Assembly: GCA_004297065.1 (NCBI GenBank)
Contig: SCUU01000017.1
Coordinates: 1 to 53,512, forward strand
Direction: 5' to 3'
Origin: Gallionellaceae bacterium
Lineage (GTDB): Bacteria > Pseudomonadota > Gammaproteobacteria > Burkholderiales > Gallionellaceae
Length of the DNA stretch: 53,512 nt
Both the position numbers and the translations under genes were made by a program. How positions within the stretch are numbered: position 1 is the first letter of the stretch; every line of letters starts with the position of its first letter. The notes beneath the pieces were generated by a model. It was not told the origin of the DNA, did not search any database, and worked only from the letters and a program-made list of their open reading frames with translations. This document shows positions 8,131 to 17,756 of the stretch, piece after piece.

Positions 8131-10341
8131 TTAAACCTCCCCCGAAAGTTCAACTTCATCAGTCGATGCACGCACGGCGATCTTCTTGCCCGCCTGGCTA
8201 CCGCCCGCCGCGCCCTCTTCTTTAACCACGACGATACGTTTGCCGGTTTTGCTGATCTTCACGCGCGTCTCATTGAGCGCCAGCTCGCCGGTTTCTTTAT
8301 CGACAACCTGATCGAGCATGCCGAAAACATTGACGCCCACATCCTTGGCCCAACGCCCCAACGCCGTATGACCGTAGCCCAGCGGGAGAGACACCGCATC
8401 GGGATGGATGCCGGGGAATATGTAAGCCTGCGCCTTGACCGAACCGCTGCGCGAAGTCACTTCGACAATATCGCCCTCAACGATGCCCAGCCTGGCAGCG
8501 GTCTTCGGATGCAGTTCTACCCAGGAATCCCACACGATGGTAGTCAGCGGGTCGGGAGATTCTTGCAGCCAAGGTTGGTTGGCGTGGCGGCCATCGCGCA
8601 GACTCGCCGTCACCGAAGGAATCAAATGCAGCGGATAGGCGCTGTCTTCTCCCGCCGGAGCCGGAATAGTCAAACCGGCAGCAGAAGACTTGGCCGACAG
8701 CGTTCCGTTCGTTGCGGAGAGCTTGAGCAAACCCTTGCTCAGCGTCTCGCCCCAAAACGTGTCGTCATCCGCACCTGCGCCACCCAAGGCGGATTTATTT
8801 TTCACCACGGCGCTGCGCAAGTAAGCGTAGAAGTCCTCGTAATCCTTATATTCATTGGCTTTGCGCTGTTTGAGCAAGGCCAGCAGAATATCGCCCGCGC
8901 CGCGTGTATCCGCGTGCAGCTTTTCCATCAAAGGCTGCTGGATATTCAGTTGCACGCCTTCGGGCAGATACTCCGGCACGGCACTGCCCCAATCTTCCAG
9001 TGCGGAATCCAGCGGCAACACCAAGTCGGCTTCCAGAGCAGTCTCGTCCATATAGTGTGCAAATGCCACTTTGAAATCCGCCTTCTTCAAGTTGTCCTTG
9101 AACTTGAGCGCGGCAGGTGCGCTATACACCGGATTGGCACCGTAAGTGAACAATACTTTAACTTTGCCGTTGGCCAGGCTGTCGTTCAGCGCCTGCACTG
9201 CCGAACGGCTACCCGTGGTGACTGCCACTTGCGGGAACGGCACATTTGCCGGTGCTTCGATCGTTTTGCCGATGTTACCCAACACCCGGTTCAACAGCGC
9301 AATCGCGGCCGCATTTTGCGAGCCATGCGCATAACCCTCGACCGCGCTGCCCGCGATCACCAGACTTGGCGCACGCTCTTTCAGCAGCGCCGCCAGCTTA
9401 TTGATTTGTTCGACGGACACGCCGGTATCTTTACTGGCGCGCTCCGCATCGTAAGCCTTGCTTACCGCGGCAACATCCGCCGACAACGACAAGCCTGCCG
9501 CGCCCAGCGCATTAACGATACCCAGCGCCAGAACACCTTCCGTTCCCGGGCGAATTGCGATCCAGCGATCCGCATTCGCGCCGGTCAGCGTCATCTTCGG
9601 CTCGATTTGCACCAACACGCCGCGACCGCCGTTACTGGCCTTGCGGAACTGCGCATATTGCTGCGAGAAATGCACCGGAGAAATCCAGGCACCCAAAAAG
9701 TCCGCCCCGAAGGAAACCACCACTTGCGCCTTGTCCATGCGCAGGCGCGGCATTTCCACGCCGTAGGCTTTCTTATTGGCCGCGCGCACCACCGATGGCG
9801 CCACCGCCTCGTAGGCATAGTGATTCTTCGAACCCAAGGCTTCCAGATAATTTTTCAGCAGCACTTTGACATGGCCGCTCACACCGCCTGTCAGGAAGGC
9901 CACTTCGTCGCCCTTCACGCCGCCGAGCTTTTCATCAATCAAGCCCAGCGCCTTGTCCCAAGCGATTGCCTCGCCCTTGTCGCCGTTGCGCAGCAAAGGC
10001 TCGCGCACGCGATCCGGGTTGTAATGCGCCTGCACGCCAGCCTGGCCGAGACCGCACAGTTTGCCGCGGTTGATCGCCGAACTCGCGTTGCCTTCCAGCT
10101 TCAGCACGCGGCCTTCGCGCGCGCGACCAGTGATGCTGCAACCCGCATCGCATTGCGCGCAGGTTGAATTGAAATACACCGCAATGCCGGGAAGCGCGTA
10201 CTCGGCGGGCTCCACATAGGAAGTCACCATCTCCGCACCGTCTTGCACCGAGGTATTACCGCAACCGCTCAGGGCCACAGCCGTACCGCCCCATCCCAAC
10301 ACCTTCAGAAAATCTCGTCGATTAAAACCGTTTTCAATCAT
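8131..10341 (-). CDS. actB1: Alternative complex III molybdopterin-oxidoreductase-like subunit ActB1
   Basis: About 736 residues. A twin-arginine signal (RRDFLKVLGWGGTAVALSGC, residues 9-28) ends in a possible lipobox Cys. A CAQCDAGC ... KLCGLGQAG cysteine group follows near 60-100, then a molybdopterin-oxidoreductase fold and the C-terminal dinucleotide-binding-type domain. ActB1 resembles formate dehydrogenase-like enzymes, but in characterised ACIII it carries no molybdenum cofactor. ATG 10341 is chosen because GAGGG lies seven bases upstream; GTG 10344 is alternative. Export would need the Tat system, which is encoded at 45.5-46.8 kb. Confidence 0.93.
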   Translation of the reverse strand: MIENGFNRRDFLKVLGWGGTAVALSGCGNTSVQDGAEMVTSYVEPAEYALPGIAVYFNSTCAQCDAGCSITGRAREGRVLKLEGNASSAINRGKLCGLGQAGVQAHYNPDRVREPLLRNGDKGEAIAWDKALGLIDEKLGGVKGDEVAFLTGGVSGHVKVLLKNYLEALGSKNHYAYEAVAPSVVRAANKKAYGVEMPRLRMDKAQVVVSFGADFLGAWISPVHFSQQYAQFRKASNGGRGVLVQIEPKMTLTGANADRWIAIRPGTEGVLALGIVNALGAAGLSLSADVAAVSKAYDAERASKDTGVSVEQINKLAALLKERAPSLVIAGSAVEGYAHGSQNAAAIALLNRVLGNIGKTIEAPANVPFPQVAVTTGSRSAVQALNDSLANGKVKVLFTYGANPVYSAPAALKFKDNLKKADFKVAFAHYMDETALEADLVLPLDSALEDWGSAVPEYLPEGVQLNIQQPLMEKLHADTRGAGDILLALLKQRKANEYKDYEDFYAYLRSAVVKNKSALGGAGADDDTFWGETLSKGLLKLSATNGTLSAKSSAAGLTIPAPAGEDSAYPLHLIPSVTASLRDGRHANQPWLQESPDPLTTIVWDSWVELHPKTAARLGIVEGDIVEVTSRSGSVKAQAYIFPGIHPDAVSLPLGYGHTALGRWAKDVGVNVFGMLDQVVDKETGELALNETRVKISKTGKRIVVVKEEGAAGGSQAGKKIAVRASTDEVELSGEV

Positions 10342-10395
10342 CACAGAACCCTCTTGGAAATCTTGATTTGCGAACCCGCGCTATTCGCGGGCCGA

Positions 10396-11034
10396 TTATT
10401 TGTGGCACTGCCAGCAATCGTTCGGGCCATGTGTCGTCTTGGTAGTTGCCGCATCCACCGGATGATTTTTTTCGTGGCAACTTACACACCATCCCATAGC
10501 CAACGATTTTTGACGGCGCGCAACAGTCATGGACTTCACATCGCCGTGGCAATAACCGCAAGCCTCTTGCACCGGCTTGCCCTGCGAGAAAACAAAACGC
10601 TGGATATGGCGCTCGTGGTTGAAACGCACGAAGTCGGGCAAGTCATGCACCTTTTTCCAGGGCACAGGCTTTTTGGCATCCCAGTATTCAAACAGCTTCT
10701 GGATACGCGGCGTCTCCCGTACCGAGTTGATGGTCTGGTGGCAGCCGATGCACTTTTGCAACGGCGGAATCGCCGCCACCGCACTGCGGCGCGCGCCCGT
10801 GTGGCAATACATGCAGTTGATTTCCATCCCGCCCTTGGCTGGAGCCGACGGATCCGCCGCATCCGCCGGATTGCGCAGACCTGCGTGACGATCATGTGGA
10901 AATTCGATAGGTTGCTCGACCTTGGGGCCCAGATCATCCGCGGTGGAAATGGATGGTGGCGTATCGGCAGCATGGCTGCCTGCATTCGCGAGTAGCCCGA
11001 CAAGCAGAATAGATAAGCTTAAGAAACGGTGCAT
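10396..11034 (-). CDS. actA: Alternative complex III pentahaem cytochrome c ActA
   Basis: 212 residues with a signal peptide (MHRFLSLSILLVGLLANAGSHA, cleavage about residue 22; first 20 shown in family form). Five haem-binding motifs are visible in order: CMYCH, CIGCH, CGYCH, CVSCH and CWQCH. This matches the pentahaem ActA of ACIII, which accepts electrons from the ActB clusters. The start ATG has GGGGAG nine bases upstream; longer in-frame extensions lack a signal peptide at the N terminus. It is the first gene of the operon. Confidence 0.94.
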   Translation of the reverse strand: MHRFLSLSILLVGLLANAGSHAADTPPSISTADDLGPKVEQPIEFPHDRHAGLRNPADAADPSAPAKGGMEINCMYCHTGARRSAVAAIPPLQKCIGCHQTINSVRETPRIQKLFEYWDAKKPVPWKKVHDLPDFVRFNHERHIQRFVFSQGKPVQEACGYCHGDVKSMTVARRQKSLAMGWCVSCHEKNHPVDAATTKTTHGPNDCWQCHK

Positions 11035-11196
11035 CGTATGTGGCTCCCCCAACAAAACAATAGACTGCCAGCCCTGTTGCTGCCGGCATTGCATTACTAC
11101 GGGTGAAACGGATTATTTAACTTACGTGGTGGGATCGCTTAAATTTATTTGTAATTTTCCAGCCCGAAAATCGGCCAGCGCGACAACACGAGCCGA

Positions 11197-11225
11197 ATAA
11201 TGTCTATGTTAAAAAATAATGTCAA
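11197..11225 (-). promoter_or_regulatory. Sigma-70 promoter of the act-ssp operon
   Basis: On the minus strand, a perfect -35 TTGACA (11225-11220) is followed by 17 bases and a -10 of CATTAT (11202-11197; four of six consensus bases). Predicted transcription starts near 11190, leaving a leader of about 155 nucleotides before actA. No other convincing promoter lies upstream of the operon. Confidence 0.6.
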
Positions 11226-11315
11226 CACCACTTCTCAAACTTGATTGACATTCTCAATTAAAACATCGACGCGTCAAAGTATTACAGTATTTGCTTATAT
11301 TCAAACCCGATAAAC

Positions 11316-11332
11316 CCATTATTAAATAATGG
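11316..11332. promoter_or_regulatory. 17-bp perfect palindrome in the act / ORF 11444 divergent region
   Basis: CCATTATT-A-AATAATGG is a perfect palindrome. It lies about 91 bases upstream of the predicted act -35 box and 112 bases before the start of the divergent ORF at 11444. The length and symmetry fit a dimeric repressor or activator site, but no regulator is assigned. The whole gene-free interval 11035-11443 is AT-rich and otherwise shows only the act promoter. Confidence 0.35.
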
Positions 11333-11443
11333 CTAATAAAATTGCACGTTCTCTTTCAATTAAGGGCTCAGACACAACATCTCGGCCCAATCATCACTTC
11401 TTGCTAAACTGCACAATTCGACACCCGATTGGATACAGGCAAC

Positions 11444-12079
11444 ATGAACGCAGAGCAAGCCGTCCTCGATTTTTTCGCCAAAGAAGAAAACTTTCCCCTC
11501 GCCCTGATTGCCGCCGAACATCTGGATGGAATCCGGCTACAACACAACAACCGTTTCTGGAACGCGTTGCGGGTCCGCCTTGATGAGCTTCTCGCACACC
11601 ACGCGCCGCCATGGCGCAGCGAACTCACCGAAGACCGCAATAGCGCAGACACGCTGGTCGGGCTGCATCTGGAACCACACGCCGCACAACGCACCTTCTT
11701 GCGCCCGTTCATGGAGCAGCAACTCATGGGCGACAGCTACCGCATCTATTACGGCATGATGTGGAACACCGCCCCCGAACCCGCGCAAAAAACCTTGCCC
11801 GCAGTGGAAACCCTACGAGCCCAGCTAAGCGATGCGGGATACAAGCAGAACGACAGCTTCCTCGCCTGGCAATGGGCACCCTGGTATCCGCGCCGCAAAG
11901 ATTTTCTGCTGCGATTCTCGACCCAACAGGAGGAACTGATGAATGCGGCGATGCAGCCTTGGCAAACACTGCTGCAAGAGCATGGGGAACAACTGCGCGC
12001 CGCCAACCTTGCGTTGAACGATGTACCGCGCAGTGTGGCGATTTCGTTGGATCAATTGCGCAGCAAACCGAAGACCTAA
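11444..12079 (+). CDS. Hypothetical protein, unrecognised
   Basis: A 211-residue soluble protein with no signal peptide and no membrane segment. I do not recognise the family. It begins MNAEQAVLDFFAKEENFPLA, is rich in Trp and aromatic residues in the middle (FWNALRVRLDELLA; AWQWAPWYPRRKDF), and ends with a helical segment (about 165-200). ATG 11444 is preferred over the upstream TTG 11429; CAGG precedes it closely. It stands alone, divergent from the act operon and convergent with the Nif3-like gene. Codon usage looks like its neighbours, so it is probably real. Confidence 0.75.
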   Translation: MNAEQAVLDFFAKEENFPLALIAAEHLDGIRLQHNNRFWNALRVRLDELLAHHAPPWRSELTEDRNSADTLVGLHLEPHAAQRTFLRPFMEQQLMGDSYRIYYGMMWNTAPEPAQKTLPAVETLRAQLSDAGYKQNDSFLAWQWAPWYPRRKDFLLRFSTQQEELMNAAMQPWQTLLQEHGEQLRAANLALNDVPRSVAISLDQLRSKPKT

Positions 12080-12122
12080 CGATCATGGCGCAGGCCACCC
12101 CGAATGATGAATCGTCTGCGCC

Positions 12123-12195
12123 ATGATCGTTCCCCTCCCCCTCCCACCCGCCGTTGGCGGGCAGAGTACAAGAGCGGGAGAGGGGGCGAACGAAC
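12123..12195. repeat. G/C-run repeat between ORF 11444 and the Nif3-like gene
   Basis: CCCCTCCCCCTCCCACCCGCC-GTT-GGCGGGC is followed by GAGCGGGAGAGGGGGCG. The element lies between two convergent stop codons and resembles the other G/C-run elements of the window. The tail (GAGCGGGAGAGGGGGCGAACG ... CGCTACGCGA) has a near match at 47.06-47.10 kb upstream of the HIT gene stop. It may act as a transcription end, although no T run follows. Confidence 0.6.
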
Positions 12196-12213
12196 CGCTA
12201 CGCGAGTTTCACG

Positions 12214-12960
12214 TTAAACCGGATTGTCCTGATCGAAGAAACGATGCTCCAAAGCGAACCGCCCCACCAGATGTTCGCCTAATGCCTGTACGCCGTAACG
12301 CTCGGTGGCATGATGCCCCGCCGCGATAAATGCCACGCCCGTCTCGCGCGCCACATGCACGTTCTGCTCGGAAATCTCTCCGGTGATGAACGCATCCGCA
12401 CCCAGCGCGATGGCTTGCTCGAAATAGCTTTGCGCGCCGCCGCTGCACCATGCGATGCGGCCGATGCTGCGATTGGGGTCGCCGATGATCTGCGGCATGC
12501 GCCGCAAGCTATCGCCGAGTTGCGCGCCCAACTGCGCCAGCGTTTGCGTTTGCGGCAACACGCCGTAGCTGGCAATGTCCTGCTCGCCGAAACGGCCTTG
12601 CTCTAGCCAGCCCATACGTTTGGCCAGTTGTGCATTGTTGCCCAGTTCGGGATGCGCATCCAATGGCAAGTGGTAGGCCAGCAGGCTGACATCGTGCCGC
12701 AACAAGTGGGCGATACGGCGCTTTTTAATGCCGCTGATGCAGGCGTCTTCGCTGCGCCAAAAGTAGCCGTGATGCACGATAATCGCATCCGCCCCCCAGC
12801 CCGTGGCCTGCTCCAGCACGGCTTGCGAGGCGCTCACGGCGGTGGCGATACGCGACACCGCGCCGCGCCCCTCGATCTGCATCCCGTTCGGGCAATAGTC
12901 ACGAAAACGGCTGACCGCGAGCAAGCTTCCGATATAATCGCGCAATTCATTTAACTGCAT
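12214..12960 (-). CDS. Nif3-like dinuclear metal-centre protein
   Basis: 248 residues of the Nif3/YbgI (GTP cyclohydrolase I type 2 homolog) family. Metal-binding motifs are visible: DAIIVHHGYFW near residue 60, LAYHLPLDAHPELGNN near 93-108, and GHHATERYGV near 212-221. The family forms hexameric rings with two metal ions per subunit; its physiological role is unsettled. The start is ATG 12960, which has GGGGA eight bases upstream, rather than ATG 12975. The gene is divergent from the HtrA-like protease gene, a pairing usual in betaproteobacteria. Confidence 0.92.
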   Translation of the reverse strand: MQLNELRDYIGSLLAVSRFRDYCPNGMQIEGRGAVSRIATAVSASQAVLEQATGWGADAIIVHHGYFWRSEDACISGIKKRRIAHLLRHDVSLLAYHLPLDAHPELGNNAQLAKRMGWLEQGRFGEQDIASYGVLPQTQTLAQLGAQLGDSLRRMPQIIGDPNRSIGRIAWCSGGAQSYFEQAIALGADAFITGEISEQNVHVARETGVAFIAAGHHATERYGVQALGEHLVGRFALEHRFFDQDNPV

Positions 12961-12998
12961 TTGATTCGTCCCCATTCACATAGCGATCCAATCATATC

Positions 12999-14156
<1,158 letters not shown>

Positions 14157-14215
14157 TTGGCACAAATGAGCCGAGCTCAAACGTGCCCGTTATCGGGATA
14201 TTTCGCGAACTCCCG

Positions 14216-15580
14216 CTAAGGCTCTTGCATCGATTCGCCCACGGCCTTGGTCAGCGGCCATAGCAAATAGGAAATTACCGAGCGCTTGCCGACGACGATC
14301 TCGGCAGACAGCGCCATGCCCGGCAACAGTCGCGCGCCTTTCGGCATCTTCTCCAATTTTTTCTCGCCCAGATTGATGCGCCCGAGGTAGTAAGCGCCCA
14401 TGTCGCGCCCGCCCTCGCGCCGGAACGCGTCCCCGCTGATCGTGCGTAATGTGCCTTCCAGCATGCCGTGCTTCTGGAACGGGAAGGCGTCGAATTTTAT
14501 GCGCGCGACATCGGTATTTTTCACATAGCCCACCTCTCCGGCATCGATTTCGACTTCGGCTTCAAGCGGGGAATCCAGCGGAACCAGAGTGAACATCGCT
14601 TCCGTGCCTCTGGCGACCGAGCCTTGCGACAGCTTGGCAATTTCCAGCACCACGGCATCGGCGGGAGCGACCATCTCCACCATGCTGCGGCGCTTGTCGG
14701 CTTTCAGCACTTGCTCATTTAATGCTTCGCGGTCACGCGAAGTGCTCAACAAATCTTCCATGGTCTTTTGCCGCCAGCTCCGTTCAAAAGCCACTTTCTC
14801 TGCTTCCAGTGCCGCGAGTTGCCGGGCAAGTTCCTGTGCCTTGTTTTTTGCCAGTTGCAGTTCCCGCTCCATACCCAGACGCCGCTCGCGCTCTTCCAGC
14901 AGCTTCAACGGGGGTGCAAAATTTTGCTGCACCAGCTTTTCCTGCATGGCCTCGATCTCGATAATATTCTTCACCCGCGATTCCAGCATGCGCTGATCCA
15001 GCCGGTTGGATTCCTGCGCCGCTCGCAGTTGCGCAATGTTTTGTTCCATCTTGTCGTGTTGGGCCCTGTAATTGGCCAGACGCTCGGCAGCCAGTTGCGA
15101 CTGGAGCTTGCTGTCGGGACTGGAGCCACCCCGTCCGATCGACTTGCTGCCGGAAAGCTCGGCTTCCAGGCGCTCGGTTTGCGTATCCAGACTGCGCAAG
15201 CGCGCGCGCAATTCGGCCTCATCCGCCTGGGCGAAAGTCGGATCCAGCGTCGCTAGATGATCGCCTTTTCTGACCACTTGCCCGACACGCACGTCGATGC
15301 TTTGAATGATGGATGTCTCCAGCGGCTGGACGATGATGTTCGGCAACGGCGTAATCAAACGCCCCCGCGCCACGACGACCTCGTCGATATCCGAGAATGT
15401 CGCCCAGAGCAGGAAGCCCAGCAACAGCAGCAGCAAAACATGCACGGTAAGCTGCGCGGCTTGGGGATACGGGCGGCGCTCGAGCTCGTCCGCATCCGGC
15501 AAAAATTCGATCGCCGTAGCATCGCCCTTCGGTTTGCGGTGATACGTAAAGGCTACAGGTGGCTTGTCTGTTGGTTCCAT
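14216..15580 (-). CDS. Type I secretion membrane-fusion protein (HlyD family)
   Basis: 454 residues. A short cytoplasmic N terminus leads to a single transmembrane helix (about 48-66), then the lipoyl/barrel start (VVVARGRLITPLPNIIVQPL), a long coiled coil (about 125-290) rich in Glu, Arg, Gln and Leu, and a C-terminal beta-barrel with LLPGMALSAEIVVGKRS. HlyD-type adaptors bridge an inner-membrane ABC exporter and a TolC-type channel. It overlaps the exporter ATPase gene upstream. No tolC is in the window, so an outer-membrane partner must come from elsewhere. Confidence 0.95.
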   Translation of the reverse strand: MEPTDKPPVAFTYHRKPKGDATAIEFLPDADELERRPYPQAAQLTVHVLLLLLLGFLLWATFSDIDEVVVARGRLITPLPNIIVQPLETSIIQSIDVRVGQVVRKGDHLATLDPTFAQADEAELRARLRSLDTQTERLEAELSGSKSIGRGGSSPDSKLQSQLAAERLANYRAQHDKMEQNIAQLRAAQESNRLDQRMLESRVKNIIEIEAMQEKLVQQNFAPPLKLLEERERRLGMERELQLAKNKAQELARQLAALEAEKVAFERSWRQKTMEDLLSTSRDREALNEQVLKADKRRSMVEMVAPADAVVLEIAKLSQGSVARGTEAMFTLVPLDSPLEAEVEIDAGEVGYVKNTDVARIKFDAFPFQKHGMLEGTLRTISGDAFRREGGRDMGAYYLGRINLGEKKLEKMPKGARLLPGMALSAEIVVGKRSVISYLLWPLTKAVGESMQEP

Positions 15581-17685
15581 AATTGTTGGTAAGTTTCACA
15601 GCGTGAGAGTAGTTCTTCATGGCGCCCGCTATCCACCAAGCGACCATGCTGCATGACCAGGATGGCATCGGCGTTCACGAGGGTGGATAGACGGTGCGAA
15701 ATCATCACCACGGTACGTCCGACGGCGATGCGCGACAGGTTGCGGATAAAAATAGATTCGCTTTCCGGGTCGAGCGCGCTGGCAGCCTCGTCGAGAATCA
15801 GCATGCGCGGCTTGGCCAACAGGGCACGCGCAATGGACAGGCGCTGCTTTTGCCCGCCGCTCAGGTTGCTGGCATTTTCTTCCAGCATCGAATCGTAACC
15901 CTGCGGCATGCGCTCGATGAATTCATCCGCACCGGCGGCCTGTGCGGCTTCCACGATTTCTTCAAAGGTGGCATCGGGGCGCGTCACGGAAATATTTTCC
16001 CTGACCGTACCGCGGAACAGGAAGTTCTCCTGCAACACCACGCCGATCTGCTTGCGCAAATAGGAAAGCTCGAATTCGCGCGCGTCCACGCCATCGAAAC
16101 GCACGATGCCTTCTTCAACGCTATACAGTCCCTGCATCAGTTTGGTGAGCGTCGTTTTCCCGGAACCGCTACGCCCCACGATCCCCACCACCTCGCCCGC
16201 CTTAATCTTGAACGTACAGCGGTCAAGTGCGGCTGCGGAGGCTCCCGGATAATAGAAGGACACTTCGTCAAAGGAAATTTCGCCCGCCAGTTGCACGCGC
16301 AAGCCGACGCTGCCCCGGCCTTCCGGCGCGCGGTTCATCACTTCGCCCAGCATCCGCACGGAAAGCGCGGTTTGCTGATATTCGTTTATCAGCCCCACGA
16401 TGCTCATCAACGGCCCGGACACCCTGCCGGAGATCATCTGGAACGCGATCAGCGCGCCGACCGACAAGGTTTGGTCAAACACCTCCTGTGCTCCGATCAC
16501 GATAATCACGATAGGCAGCAATTTCCCCAGAAAGTCGGTCACCGACCCGCCTGAGATACCGAGGATGCCCAAGCGGTAGTGGGCATTGATCGCTTCGGCC
16601 GAATTCTGATCCCAGGTGCGGCGCTGCTTCGGCTCGATGGCCAAGGCCTTGACCGTGCGCATGCCGTGGATAGTCTCGACCAGCAATGCTTGGCGCTTGC
16701 CTTCGGCGGAATACAAATCATCCAGCAACCGCCGGTAGGTGGGCAGCAGCAGCATGATGATGCCGGCAATGACCAGGGTAAACACCAGTACGATCAAAGC
16801 CAGTTTGACCGAGTAGGAAAACAGGATGGGCAGGAAGATCAACAGCGAAAATACATCCAGCGCGGTAAAGAATATGCGTCCGGTCAGAAAATTGCGGATA
16901 CCTTCCAGTTGCTGCATATGGCGCACGACCACGCCCGCCGAGTGCGTTTCGAAATAATCGATCGGCAGCGACAGCAGATGGCTAAACGTGCGCCGCGTGA
17001 GGCGGATGTCAATTTTATTGGTCGCCGCCAGCAGTAGTATCTGGCGCAAAAATCCGAATACGGTTTCGAAAATCATCGCCATGAAAATACCCACGGCCAG
17101 CACCCAAAGCGTGGACGCGCTTTGGTGGGTAAGCACCTTGTCGATAACCAGCTGGAAGAACATGGGCGACGCGAGCCCCAACACATTCAGCGCCAGCGCC
17201 GCGATCATGATGTCGCGGAACGCCACCTGCTGCTTCAATATTTCCGGAATGAACCAGCGCAGGCTGAACGGCTGGTTCGGGTCGGAAATCGAGTACGTGC
17301 GCTTGAGGAAAAACACATCACCCGACCAGCGCGCGCAAAATGCCTCGCGCGCTACCACCATGACCGCCGCCATATTTTCCAGCGGATCCAGTAACGCCAC
17401 CTTGTCCTCTTGCACCGCGCCGACCACGATAACGCTATTGCCGTTGGACAAACGCGCGATCAGCGGGAACACGCCTTTCTGGGCAAGCAGAGCATCCCAC
17501 GACAGATGATCCAGCTTGGCCTTCATCCCGACGTCCGCCGCCATCTTGATCAGCATCGAATCGCTGGGGTTCTCGTCCGCAAGCGCGTACTCGTGTATCA
17601 ATTGCTCGGGGTTGACCTGCAAACCGTGGTGCTGCGCGATGGCGGTAAGGCACTGAATTAGGGTGTGGGGGAATTTATTGTCCAT
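15553..17685 (-). CDS. Type I secretion ABC exporter (HlyB family) with degenerate C39 domain
   Basis: 710 residues. An N-terminal C39-peptidase-like domain (about 1-130) has Thr at the position of the catalytic Cys (TLIQCLTAIAQHHG), so it should bind substrate but not cleave it. A six-helix transmembrane domain (about 155-440) and an ATPase domain follow, with Walker A GRSGSGKTT near 505, signature LSGGQKQRLSIARALL, and Walker B MLILDEAASALD. This is the HlyB/LapB architecture used for RTX-type proteins and adhesins lacking a GG leader. It is the likely exporter of the two repeat proteins upstream in the island. Confidence 0.95.
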   Translation of the reverse strand: MDNKFPHTLIQCLTAIAQHHGLQVNPEQLIHEYALADENPSDSMLIKMAADVGMKAKLDHLSWDALLAQKGVFPLIARLSNGNSVIVVGAVQEDKVALLDPLENMAAVMVVAREAFCARWSGDVFFLKRTYSISDPNQPFSLRWFIPEILKQQVAFRDIMIAALALNVLGLASPMFFQLVIDKVLTHQSASTLWVLAVGIFMAMIFETVFGFLRQILLLAATNKIDIRLTRRTFSHLLSLPIDYFETHSAGVVVRHMQQLEGIRNFLTGRIFFTALDVFSLLIFLPILFSYSVKLALIVLVFTLVIAGIIMLLLPTYRRLLDDLYSAEGKRQALLVETIHGMRTVKALAIEPKQRRTWDQNSAEAINAHYRLGILGISGGSVTDFLGKLLPIVIIVIGAQEVFDQTLSVGALIAFQMISGRVSGPLMSIVGLINEYQQTALSVRMLGEVMNRAPEGRGSVGLRVQLAGEISFDEVSFYYPGASAAALDRCTFKIKAGEVVGIVGRSGSGKTTLTKLMQGLYSVEEGIVRFDGVDAREFELSYLRKQIGVVLQENFLFRGTVRENISVTRPDATFEEIVEAAQAAGADEFIERMPQGYDSMLEENASNLSGGQKQRLSIARALLAKPRMLILDEAASALDPESESIFIRNLSRIAVGRTVVMISHRLSTLVNADAILVMQHGRLVDSGRHEELLSRCETYQQLWNQQTSHL

Positions 17686-17756
17686 GGTTCATTATGACAG
17701 GGCAGGGAAATTGCCAAGCAAGCGCATCCCCATCGCAAGGTCAGTTAGCGGTTTCA

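Noticed and set aside
8368-10167. A 599-codon plus-strand frame opposite actB1
   Set aside because: The actB1 frame has a Tat signal, cysteine motif and family similarity. The antisense product is His/Arg-rich and matches nothing I recognise; it results from GC-rich codon bias.
8131-10341. ActB1 as a formate dehydrogenase or other molybdoenzyme
   Set aside because: The neighbours are the complete ACIII set, and in that complex this subunit is known to lack the molybdenum cofactor.
11243-11260. Possible FNR site TTGATTGACATTCTCAA near the act promoter
   Set aside because: Half-site spacing does not fit TTGAT-N4-ATCAA, and the right half is incomplete.
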